Below are positions 15,306 through 21,104 of a stretch of DNA of 21,139 nucleotides, one piece after another. Under the pieces are notes generated by a model that saw only the letters and a program-made list of their open reading frames with translations, searched no databases and was not told the DNA's origin. A program made the position numbers and the translations under genes. The DNA comes from a virus. Position 1 is the first letter of the stretch. Every line of letters begins with the position of its first letter. Location: positions 1 through 21,139 of the IMG/VR virus record IMGVR_UViG_3300010155_000132, one strand, 5' to 3'.

Positions 15306-15481
15306 AATTCTTCTGTTGGTATTTCGTCTAAGAGTTCTTGTATGGTTGTTTCTGGTTCGATGACGTCAAACTCAGTCTTCTTTAAGCCTTGTCTGAGGTG
15401 CTCGACCACCGTCTTCTCGGTGTTCTCCTTCAGGTATATCTCCAGGAGAATCAGGAGGATTGCTACTAAGAGCCACTCCAT
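15302..15481 (-). CDS. 59-residue single-helix membrane protein between GroEL and GroES
   Basis: Begins MEWLLVAILLILLEIYLKEN: a hydrophobic helix at about residues 3-17, no signal peptidase site, then a charged cytoplasmic-type tail (KTVVEHLRQGLKKTEFDV) ending DEIPTEEL. It starts one base after the GroEL stop (TAG-T-ATG) and its stop overlaps the GroES start (ATGA), so it is locked into the chaperonin operon. No known family is recognised. Because it is placed exactly between the two chaperonin subunits, a role such as tethering folding to the membrane is conceivable, but this is speculation. Confidence 0.7.
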   Translation of the reverse strand: MEWLLVAILLILLEIYLKENTEKTVVEHLRQGLKKTEFDVIEPETTIQELLDEIPTEEL

Positions 15482-15482
15482 A

Positions 15483-17024
15483 CTACTCGTTCGTAATCAC
15501 TGCCTCGGTCGTAAGCACAAGGTTAGCCGCAGCCGTTGCATTGATGAGAGCATTGATACTTACCTTCACTGGATCAATGATACCTGCGTCCTGTAGGTTC
15601 TCTACGGCCCCTGTGAGCGCGTTAAACCCGTCACCTGTCCCTAGGCACGTCTTTACGATCTTATCGGCTCCACGGCCTTTCTTCCCATTGAACCCTGCGT
15701 TGGCAATAATCTGTCTGATTGGAGACTCAAGAGCCTTAACTACCACATCTGCACCATCTGTTTCGATGTTGATAAATCCAATAGTGTTCAAGTAAGCAAT
15801 GCCACCACCCACAACGTAGCCCAGCTCCATAGCTGCCTTGGTTGCGTTTACGGCGTCTTCGATGCGATCCTTCAACTCTCCGATCTCAGCATCTACCTTC
15901 CCACCGACCTTAATGACCGCCATCTTTCCAGATAGACGTGCTGCTAAGTCTCGTAAGTCTTCTCGCTTGTTGCCTGTGAACTCCTTAGAGCGTGCGACTA
16001 GGTAGTCAGCGCGTTCCTTGATAGCTGCCTGACGTTCCTTGGTCATCGCACATTCCATTGTCGTATCTTCTGCGGTGGACCGTACAGATCGGAGTGTTCC
16101 GAGGTGCTCTGACTTGAAGTCCTCTAAGCTGAGGCCACCATCACCACCAATCACCGTTGCTCCTGTGAATACAGCTAGGTTATCCATCCAATCTTCCTTG
16201 TTAAGAGAAGGGATCTTGACTGCGTTGATCTTTAGGCCATTCTGTACTCGTGCCACTGCCAATGTCTTAACAATAGTACCGTCGAAGTCGTCAGCTACGA
16301 TAAAGATAGACTTACCGGCGGCATGTAGGGGGTTGATGATGTTTACCAACCGTTGTGCGTCTGCGAGGCGGTCTTCATACAAGAGGACTACACAGTCATC
16401 GTACTTAGACTCACCCTTAGACGGGTCGGTCATGAAATGGGGGACAACAAAACCAGCATCTAGCCGAATACCGTTTACAATCTCTGTAAATGTATCAATA
16501 GTGTTTGAGTTTTCAATAGAAACTAGAGCGTCTTTGCCTACCTTGTGGATGGCATCAGCTACGATCTGACCAATCTCAGGGTCATTTGCTGAAACTGAGG
16601 CAATCTTCTCAATATCTCCTTCGTCTACAGCTCGTGCAGCCTTTAGGAGCACAGCCTGTACGACCTCACTGGCCTGTAGTATCTCTCCACGGAGGATCTG
16701 TGCGTCTTTGCCTTTAGAAATCTTCTCATTAGCACCATGTACTAGGGCCTGTGCAAGAACACATGCAGCCGTCGTACCGTCTCCAGCTGAATAGTTCGTC
16801 TTGTTAGCGGCCTGTTGGATCAACTTACACCCCTGCTGTTCAGTAGGGTCTTCTAACTGAATATCTCGGGCTACTGATACACCGTCCTTGGTAACACGGC
16901 CATCGCTGAGGATGACGTTACGGCCTCTTGCGCCCATCGTTACCTTGACCGCGTCGACTAGCTTGTCTACGCCAGCCTGTACTCCACTGCGTGCCTCCTC
17001 TGAAAAAACTACTCGTTTTGCCAT
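15483..17024 (-). CDS. groEL: GroEL-like chaperonin
   Basis: 513 residues versus about 548 for host GroEL. The ATP-dependent folding machine; phage versions are known to fold capsid proteins. ATPase residues are all present: TKDG at 45-48 (Asp47), GDGTT at 81-85 (Asp82), RIEDAVNAT with Asp390, and GGG at 406-408. The apical domain keeps the general layout (AGFVVPHFMTDPSKGES, then KSIFIVADDFDGTIVKTL). The C-terminus stops at TTEAVITNE without the Gly-Gly-Met tail of host GroEL. The start overlaps the upstream gene by 16 bases. It is followed by a small membrane gene and then GroES. That it is a phage gene and not a host insertion is shown by the dense overlaps on both sides. Confidence 0.95.
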   Translation of the reverse strand: MAKRVVFSEEARSGVQAGVDKLVDAVKVTMGARGRNVILSDGRVTKDGVSVARDIQLEDPTEQQGCKLIQQAANKTNYSAGDGTTAACVLAQALVHGANEKISKGKDAQILRGEILQASEVVQAVLLKAARAVDEGDIEKIASVSANDPEIGQIVADAIHKVGKDALVSIENSNTIDTFTEIVNGIRLDAGFVVPHFMTDPSKGESKYDDCVVLLYEDRLADAQRLVNIINPLHAAGKSIFIVADDFDGTIVKTLAVARVQNGLKINAVKIPSLNKEDWMDNLAVFTGATVIGGDGGLSLEDFKSEHLGTLRSVRSTAEDTTMECAMTKERQAAIKERADYLVARSKEFTGNKREDLRDLAARLSGKMAVIKVGGKVDAEIGELKDRIEDAVNATKAAMELGYVVGGGIAYLNTIGFINIETDGADVVVKALESPIRQIIANAGFNGKKGRGADKIVKTCLGTGDGFNALTGAVENLQDAGIIDPVKVSINALINATAAANLVLTTEAVITNE

Positions 17025-17338
17025 AGATCAATAAATGTCTTGTAAAGATTCATGTGATGGATTGTTAGGTTGCCTTCATTCGATCGTTTCTTCAGTTGGC
17101 TACAGATATAGTTGGCCTCGTTAGCTGCAAACTCATACTCCCACGTCTCCTTGCACTCATGGTCCCAATCCATGCCTCCGTTGTCAGCCGTTGTAACCTT
17201 AAAAGTGACCAGATCCTCTGAGGAGAGGCTGATCTTCTTCATGACTGCTTCACGCAGAATAAGCTCGTCATACTTCCCAACAGTTGGGAGAGAATTAGAC
17301 AGAGCAATACGGTCTTTTAAAGTAAACGTAGCTTTCAT
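17009..17338 (-). CDS. Hypothetical protein, first gene of the GroEL operon
   Basis: 109 residues, beginning MKATFTLKDRIALSNSLPTV, with a central TFKVTTADNGGMDWDHECKE and a helical C-terminus. It resembles small phage proteins of unknown function. It is the first gene after the best promoter in the window (17362-17390) and has AGGG close to the ATG. Its 3' end overlaps the GroEL start by 16 bases, so it may also set GroEL translation. Confidence 0.75.
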   Translation of the reverse strand: MKATFTLKDRIALSNSLPTVGKYDELILREAVMKKISLSSEDLVTFKVTTADNGGMDWDHECKETWEYEFAANEANYICSQLKKRSNEGNLTIHHMNLYKTFIDLWQNE

Positions 17339-17361
17339 AACCCTATATCTTGAATGGTCTA

Positions 17362-17390
17362 ATTATATCATCTTGAACACACTCTGACAA
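17362..17390 (-). promoter_or_regulatory. Sigma70-type promoter of the GroEL operon
   Basis: On the minus strand TTGTCA (17385-17390), 17 bases, TATAAT (17362-17367), with an extended TG before the -10. Five of six -35 bases and all -10 bases match the consensus. The start would be near 17355, giving a leader of about 17 bases to the ATG at 17338. The rest of the 156-base gap (17339-17494) holds no convincing gene. Confidence 0.75.
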
Positions 17391-17494
17391 TCCCTCCGTT
17401 GCGAACGGTGAATCATAGGGTTTCTGCACAATAACGTCAGGCGGAACTGTTTCCTGTAGACCAAGTACACCTTTATGGGCCTATGGATGGCATA

Positions 17495-18586
17495 TTAGAT
17501 CACTACTGGTTTGCCACGGAAGACCGTACCGTCGAACCAGAGAAGTAAGAGGTCGTCAGCTGTTGCGCTGAAGTTCCCCGCTGTTTCCAGTAAGATCGAG
17601 GCTTCGGTCCCTGTTGGTGAGCCAGCATTGTGTGTCACGGTAAGCGACGCATCGAACTGGAGCACAGCTGACGAACCTGCTTGCCAGCCTGTCTTATTGA
17701 TGTGATTGATCGTTGTCGTTCCTGTGATGTCAAAGTAGTTAGCGTCACCAAGGGTTATCTCATCAGCGCTGGCAACATCAGATCCCTTGTTGGTCTGTAC
17801 TCGACCACCAAAGATGACTGGCCCTGCGCCTGTCTCAATAGCAACTCCTGGTGATGTCTGGTCTGGGATGAAGAGGCCCCATGAGTTGGTAACGCCTGTA
17901 GCTCCTAGATCCTCTGTACGGAAGCCATAGAGGTTTGTGATGGTGTGGTTAGCGTCTACGTTACGTGGAGCTGCGAAGAGATACCCGGTACCGTCTGTGA
18001 CGGAGCCACCATCGTTCGTGTTGTAACCAATTAAGGCTCTGTTAGCAATGGATTCAGTAACAAGGCCAGTAGTGACTCCTGAACCTCCACCACAGGCCAT
18101 GAAGTTCTGGATACCTACAACGCTTGTAGCAGTCCCTGTTGAGTTCCAAGTAACGTTAGCGTTGAACCCTCGGGCCATCTGTGCTCCTGTTAGGACGGCA
18201 GTGCCTTCGAAGGCAACAATTGAGTCAACTCCACGAACACGGTTGCTCTGAGTCCCAGAGGAGATGCGACCTCGAACCTCAAGGAAACGGATAGCATTAC
18301 CCGTCCCAGGAAAGCCAACGTTTCCATTAACGGTGATGGAAAAAACGTTTGGTGCTACGCTCGCAAGGTCAGGGCGTGTAGTCTCAAAGTTAAAGATCTG
18401 TGCGCTAGCGGCGTCAAGGATCTGAAAGGCTACTTGAGAGTCTGTTGTGGTTTGGAAGATGGCAGTTCCGGTGTCTTGCATGGTTGCGGTACTCCCTTGG
18501 ATCATCAACGTCCCGTCCCCTCTAAGGATCTGGTTGTCTCCCCAGTTACCAGCGCCTAACTGTCCCAGTGTGTCTGGATGAAACAT
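17495..18586 (-). CDS. Tail-fibre/appendage-like virion protein
   Basis: 363 residues rich in Gly, Thr, Ala and Asn. The N-terminus MFHPDTLGQLGAGNWGDNQI is a likely attachment piece; the middle has repeated beta turns (FEVRG-type and GVQNFMACGGG-type segments are seen as VVGIQNFMACGGGSGVTTG). The last 100 residues (ASADEITLGDANYFDITGTT, TTINHINKTGWQAGSS, LLLLWFDGTVFRG) are a beta domain frequent at the ends of phage appendage proteins. It follows the 141-residue virion gene by two bases in a small operon separate from the head block. A receptor-binding or fibre role is likely but not proven. Confidence 0.75.
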   Translation of the reverse strand: MFHPDTLGQLGAGNWGDNQILRGDGTLMIQGSTATMQDTGTAIFQTTTDSQVAFQILDAASAQIFNFETTRPDLASVAPNVFSITVNGNVGFPGTGNAIRFLEVRGRISSGTQSNRVRGVDSIVAFEGTAVLTGAQMARGFNANVTWNSTGTATSVVGIQNFMACGGGSGVTTGLVTESIANRALIGYNTNDGGSVTDGTGYLFAAPRNVDANHTITNLYGFRTEDLGATGVTNSWGLFIPDQTSPGVAIETGAGPVIFGGRVQTNKGSDVASADEITLGDANYFDITGTTTINHINKTGWQAGSSAVLQFDASLTVTHNAGSPTGTEASILLETAGNFSATADDLLLLWFDGTVFRGKPVVI

Positions 18587-18588
18587 AC

Positions 18589-19014
18589 CTAGCTGTTGTG
18601 GGTGTAGGCTCTAACGTCTGCGCTTATTGTTCCAGCTGAGTAAGCACTGACATCAATGTTTATAAAGTCAATACCGTCCACATTCACTAATAGGTTTCGT
18701 GCATTAGCTGAATCAGTACCAGCCATAACAAAGCCTGTGGTTCCTGTTGTGTGAAGTCCTGTGTTGTAGTCCCAGAAGCCTTGAGGGGCCATGCGGTTTG
18801 CAGTGGTAGACAGAGTGGCCCATGTAGGCTCCTGTGGGTTGCTGTCAGACTCCGCAATGGCCGTCCATAGGTCTAGGGTCGCATCTCCGCTAGAAGCGGA
18901 TGAGACATAAATAATGACGTTCTGATACGCCCTTACGTTCATAGCTGATCCAAACCCTGTTGCAGCTTGAGCGTTTAGTATGTTTTGGAATCTACTAGCG
19001 TTTCTATTTGGCAT
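18589..19014 (-). CDS. Small appendage-type virion protein
   Basis: 141 residues from ATG 19014 (MPNRNASRFQNILNAQAATG). A longer frame begins at 19032, but that ATG lies inside the terminator stem. The middle has VRAYQNVIIYVSSASSGDAT and the C-terminus FINIDVSAYSAGTISADVRA, a beta-sandwich style common in phage virion proteins. It is the first gene of the unit driven from 19075-19103 and is followed at two bases by the 363-residue gene. No Shine-Dalgarno sequence: the U-run of the terminator ends two bases before the ATG. Confidence 0.75.
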   Translation of the reverse strand: MPNRNASRFQNILNAQAATGFGSAMNVRAYQNVIIYVSSASSGDATLDLWTAIAESDSNPQEPTWATLSTTANRMAPQGFWDYNTGLHTTGTTGFVMAGTDSANARNLLVNVDGIDFINIDVSAYSAGTISADVRAYTHNS

Positions 19015-19016
19015 AT

Positions 19017-19044
19017 AAAAAAGAGCCAGCAATTAAGCTGACTC
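19017..19044 (-). terminator. Intrinsic terminator directly before the appendage operon start codon
   Basis: GAGUCAGC pairs with GCUGGCUC (8 bp, one wobble) around UUAAUU, followed by UUUUUU and the AUG at 19014. It lies between the promoter and the first gene, as in the portal operon. Confidence 0.75.
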
Positions 19045-19065
19045 GCCTTGGAATGGGAAAGAGTC
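19040..19065 (-). promoter_or_regulatory. Candidate antiterminator stem-loop (leader B)
   Basis: GACUC pairs with GAGUC around the 16-nt loop UUUCCCAUUCCAAGGC. The 3' arm GAGUC is also the first part of the terminator stem at 19017-19044. Compared with leader A the stem bases differ while pairing is kept, and the loop is nearly the same, which is what a conserved RNA element would show. Confidence 0.6.
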
Positions 19066-19074
19066 TATGAGTCC

Positions 19075-19103
19075 ATTATATCAAATATTTTAGAAAAACT
19101 CTA
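19075..19103 (-). promoter_or_regulatory. Promoter for the appendage operon
   Basis: TGATATAAT (perfect -10 at 19075-19080 with extended TG) on the minus strand in an A/T-rich stretch; no good -35 is visible. The leader-B hairpin begins about ten bases after the -10, the same distance as in the portal operon. Confidence 0.5.
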
Positions 19104-19131
19104 CACAGTCCTCAGATATCTAGTTGGACTT

Positions 19132-19260
19132 CTAATACAACTCTCCTCCACATTTCCTAAAAGGCTTATCTATGTCTGCTTTTTCTTTGCCAGCACTTCT
19201 TGCCTCAAAGTAATTCTCGTACCCACATAGGTTACATGTAGCATGTACAAACCCTCCCAT
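19132..19260 (-). CDS. 42-residue Cys-containing small protein
   Basis: Begins MGGFVHATCNLCGYENYFEA and ends PFRKCGGELY. It resembles a zinc-ribbon half-site (CxxC at 9 and 12) with a single Cys at 37 in a KCGGEL turn, where the usual second CxxC has lost one Cys; His6 could supply the fourth ligand. The ribosome site GGAGG eight bases before the ATG is the strongest in the window, which argues that this very short gene is real and well translated. It is the last gene before the appendage promoter. A role as regulator is possible, not shown. Confidence 0.7.
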   Translation of the reverse strand: MGGFVHATCNLCGYENYFEARSAGKEKADIDKPFRKCGGELY

Positions 19261-19299
19261 CCTAAGAACCTCCCATTTATTCTCCAAACATTGGTACAG

Positions 19300-19782
19300 T
19301 TACTCATCGCCATATTTAGCCTTGCGTGACTCTATAAGTTGCTTCATCGAGGATGGCTTCTGTTCGTTGAGATACCTATCAGTAGACTCTCCACCCGTCA
19401 TAAGCTCCATACGCTCTGCGGCTGTCAGCGTAGCATACTCTCGGTCATACTTTCCCACTGATGGGACCTTGTCCATTGCTACTTCGGGGTAGTAATGCGG
19501 ATCAGGCTTTATCTCGTAGTACCCCTTTTCGTCCCTATCTCCTGACTGGCAGAACCACTGACCGAACTGGCGGACAACCGTAGTTCCATCATGGAGCTTA
19601 CCTACCTGATGGTCTCCCTCATCCCGGTCTTCTCTGAAGATTCCCGAAATAGATGAAACGGCTATGGTGTTCCCGTGAATGTGGATGTACTTCTGCCCTG
19701 CGTGGATGAGTCTAGTGATCTCATCTGCCTCCTCATCAGTTAATCCCTCAGTGAAGTTATTAAAAGTTTTGAGTATTCTCAT
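19300..19782 (-). CDS. Hypothetical protein
   Basis: 160 residues, beginning MRILKTFNNFTEGLTDEEAD. Residues 22-75 look like a small beta domain (AGQKYIHIHGNTIAVSSISG, then KLHDGTTVVRQFGQWFC) and residues 115-160 a helical, charged tail (LTAAERMELMTGG). No family is recognised. It follows the replication gene by three bases and so belongs to the replication region. No clear ribosome site. Confidence 0.7.
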   Translation of the reverse strand: MRILKTFNNFTEGLTDEEADEITRLIHAGQKYIHIHGNTIAVSSISGIFREDRDEGDHQVGKLHDGTTVVRQFGQWFCQSGDRDEKGYYEIKPDPHYYPEVAMDKVPSVGKYDREYATLTAAERMELMTGGESTDRYLNEQKPSSMKQLIESRKAKYGDE

Positions 19783-19785
19783 AGG

Positions 19786-20523
19786 CTAGGATATAAATGC
19801 TATGCCTGAAGATTTGTTGCGTGAGTAAAATGCTCTAAGTTTGCCGACCTGTTGCTTGAGTTGATACGGAGTGGTTATCACCGGAGCATAGGCAACTTCC
19901 GTTAGTGATACTGCATACTCTGCCAAACGAACCGTCTCAGTAAGGCCGAACTTCTTGATCATGTCCATCGCTGCCTTTCTGTTGGTCTTATTTCCATAGT
20001 GAATTGTCGGGTTGTTTCCGTTCTGGAATATCTCAAATATACTGATGATTTCCTGCGAGCCTAGCTCGCAAAGAGTATTCTTATCATTCTTTACATTCTT
20101 ATTCTTCTTTGTATGTGTATCGTTTGCTGTCCTTCTGCTGTCCTTCTGCTGTCCTTCTGCTGTATCGCTTGCTGTATCGCTCCCTTGCCACTGATCGTAT
20201 TTCACTACTGTAATTATTGTCGTAATCTCATTTTTTTGCTGTATCACATCTCCATGTTTTTCTAACTCGTCCAAATACCTTCTGACTTTATTTCTCGACC
20301 ACTTCCATCTTTTGGCCAATGATACTTGAGAGTAAGCCAACTGCCCTCTTCTTACATCGACTCGGATGCCTCGAACGCGAAAGAACCCTCTTGAGTGCTG
20401 GGCCAAGCCAAATAAGTCAATCCAAGCCTGCCCTCTAGTAAACGGTTCTGACAGCCAACGATCGGAGTGGAGAAGGTTTCGGTTTACAAAGAAGTAATTA
20501 GCTTCTGGTTTATTCTTCTTCAT
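19786..20523 (-). CDS. Replisome-organizer-like phage replication protein
   Basis: 245 residues from ATG 20523, preferred over the GTG at 20559 because AGGGA lies upstream and the domain starts there. N-terminal winged-helix domain (about 10-112): SDRWLSEPFTRGQAWIDLFG, RRGQLAYSQVSLAKRWKWSR, RRYLDELEKHGDV, as in phage replication initiator proteins that bind the origin and recruit helicase. A Ser/Thr/Gln/Lys linker (114-150, with EGQQKDSRRTA) follows, then a C-terminal helical domain ending TTPYQLKQQVGKLRAFY. The linker DNA has phased repeats, a possible origin. It overlaps the upstream gene by 14 bases. Confidence 0.8.
   Translation of the reverse strand: MKKNKPEANYFFVNRNLLHSDRWLSEPFTRGQAWIDLFGLAQHSRGFFRVRGIRVDVRRGQLAYSQVSLAKRWKWSRNKVRRYLDELEKHGDVIQQKNEITTIITVVKYDQWQGSDTASDTAEGQQKDSRRTANDTHTKKNKNVKNDKNTLCELGSQEIISIFEIFQNGNNPTIHYGNKTNRKAAMDMIKKFGLTETVRLAEYAVSLTEVAYAPVITTPYQLKQQVGKLRAFYSRNKSSGIAFIS
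20126..20175. repeat. Phased direct repeats in the replication gene linker (candidate origin)
   Basis: The box GCTGT begins at 20126, 20137, 20148, 20159 and 20171. The first three copies belong to an 11-bp unit (GCTGTCCTTCT), the last two to a 12-bp unit (GCTGTATCGCTT). Spacing is close to one DNA turn. Another GCTGTATC stands at 20239. A/T-rich DNA flanks it (20082-20120). Iterons within the initiator gene are known in lambda O and similar systems. Confidence 0.5.
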
Positions 20524-20701
20524 AGATATTTTGATCCCTAAAGGTTGGCAGGACGACACAGTGCTCGTACAAGAGTTCTCCTGATTTGGTTGTCAAAAAC
20601 GGTTCTCCAAACTCGCTAATGATAGTCTCAACTTTCTCCTTGAGTTCGGGGTTGTTGTACCAGATGGTCGGATCGTCTGGGTTATACGGCTCACTTTTCA
20701 T
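20510..20701 (-). CDS. Small acidic hypothetical protein
   Basis: 63 residues, beginning MKSEPYNPDDPTIWYNNPEL, acidic throughout (ends NIYEEE). The frame has mixed ordinary composition. It starts 21 bases after the three-way-junction RNA and its end overlaps the replication gene start by 14 bases, so it is the leading gene of the replication operon. No ribosome site; a five-codon ATG frame ends exactly on its start (TTATGA). Function unknown. Confidence 0.65.
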   Translation of the reverse strand: MKSEPYNPDDPTIWYNNPELKEKVETIISEFGEPFLTTKSGELLYEHCVVLPTFRDQNIYEEE

Positions 20702-20722
20702 AAGCTATTTTTCATAACAAAA

Positions 20723-20800
20723 ACTTGCTGGGTCTCAGGACGCTTGCGGCTATTGTGCGAGCCGACGGGATCGTTACCCGTATCCTGAAACCTAGCAAGT
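20723..20800 (-). ncRNA. Three-way-junction RNA candidate upstream of the replication operon
   Basis: 78 nt between genes. In the minus-strand transcript ACUUGCU pairs with AGCAAGU (7 bp), an A/C mismatch follows, then GGUUUCAGGA pairs with UCCUGAGACC (10 bp, one wobble). Inside are two hairpins: ACGGG-UAACGAU-CCCGU and CGGCU-CGCACAAU-AGCCG. UUUUU follows the outer stem on the minus strand, so it may be a leader, a terminator-like element or a free small RNA. It is not a tRNA (no T arm). No known class matches by eye; strand is inferred. Confidence 0.55.
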
Positions 20801-20844
20801 GTTTCTTATTCATGCACAATTTAATTTCAAGCCGGCTCATCATA

Positions 20845-21018
20845 TCACATTGTACCGAACACTACACGTTCTAAGGCTGTGTATAAATCAGCTATTTCTT
20901 CCTGAACTGAGTCATATAATTCATAACCGATTCTAGAGTTATCTTCTATGGCCCACTTCTGAGCTAGCTTATACTCGCAAAGCGCTGCTTCAAACTGGTC
21001 TGATTCTCCTTTAGTCAT
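20845..21018 (-). CDS. 57-residue helical hypothetical protein
   Basis: Begins MTKGESDQFEAALCEYKLAQ and ends ALERVVFGTM, mostly helical and acidic. The start overlaps the stop of the upstream membrane peptide (ATGA at 21015-21018), so translation is coupled. The stretch after it to 20801 is non-coding. No family is recognised. Confidence 0.6.
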   Translation of the reverse strand: MTKGESDQFEAALCEYKLAQKWAIEDNSRIGYELYDSVQEEIADLYTALERVVFGTM

Positions 21019-21104
21019 ATCAATAACATCTTTATTACTCCAATTATTATAACAACAGCGATGACTGCGAGAAGGGCTGCGACTCTCTTTAAGTACCAGG
21101 TCAT
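21015..21104 (-). CDS. 29-residue membrane peptide
   Basis: Begins MTWYLKRVAALLAVIAVVII and ends with IKMLLI: two basic residues followed by a single hydrophobic helix of about 20 residues. Both ends overlap neighbouring genes through ATGA (21015-21018 and 21101-21104), which argues that the frame is real. The length and form fit a small phage membrane peptide; a lysis or membrane-anchoring role is only a guess. Confidence 0.55.
   Translation of the reverse strand: MTWYLKRVAALLAVIAVVIIIGVIKMLLI

Noticed and set aside
16039-16569. Plus-strand frame of 176 residues opposite GroEL
   Set aside because: GroEL is unmistakable on the minus strand; this is its shadow.
19048-19230. Plus-strand 60-residue hydrophobic frame
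   Set aside because: It runs across the promoter/leader on the minus strand and opposite the 42-residue gene that has a strong ribosome site; no start signal of its own was seen.
20723-20800. tRNA or hammerhead ribozyme reading of the three-way-junction RNA
   Set aside because: There is a 7-bp end stem, but the stem continues for 10 more pairs, and there is no T arm, no anticodon arm and no hammerhead core sequence.
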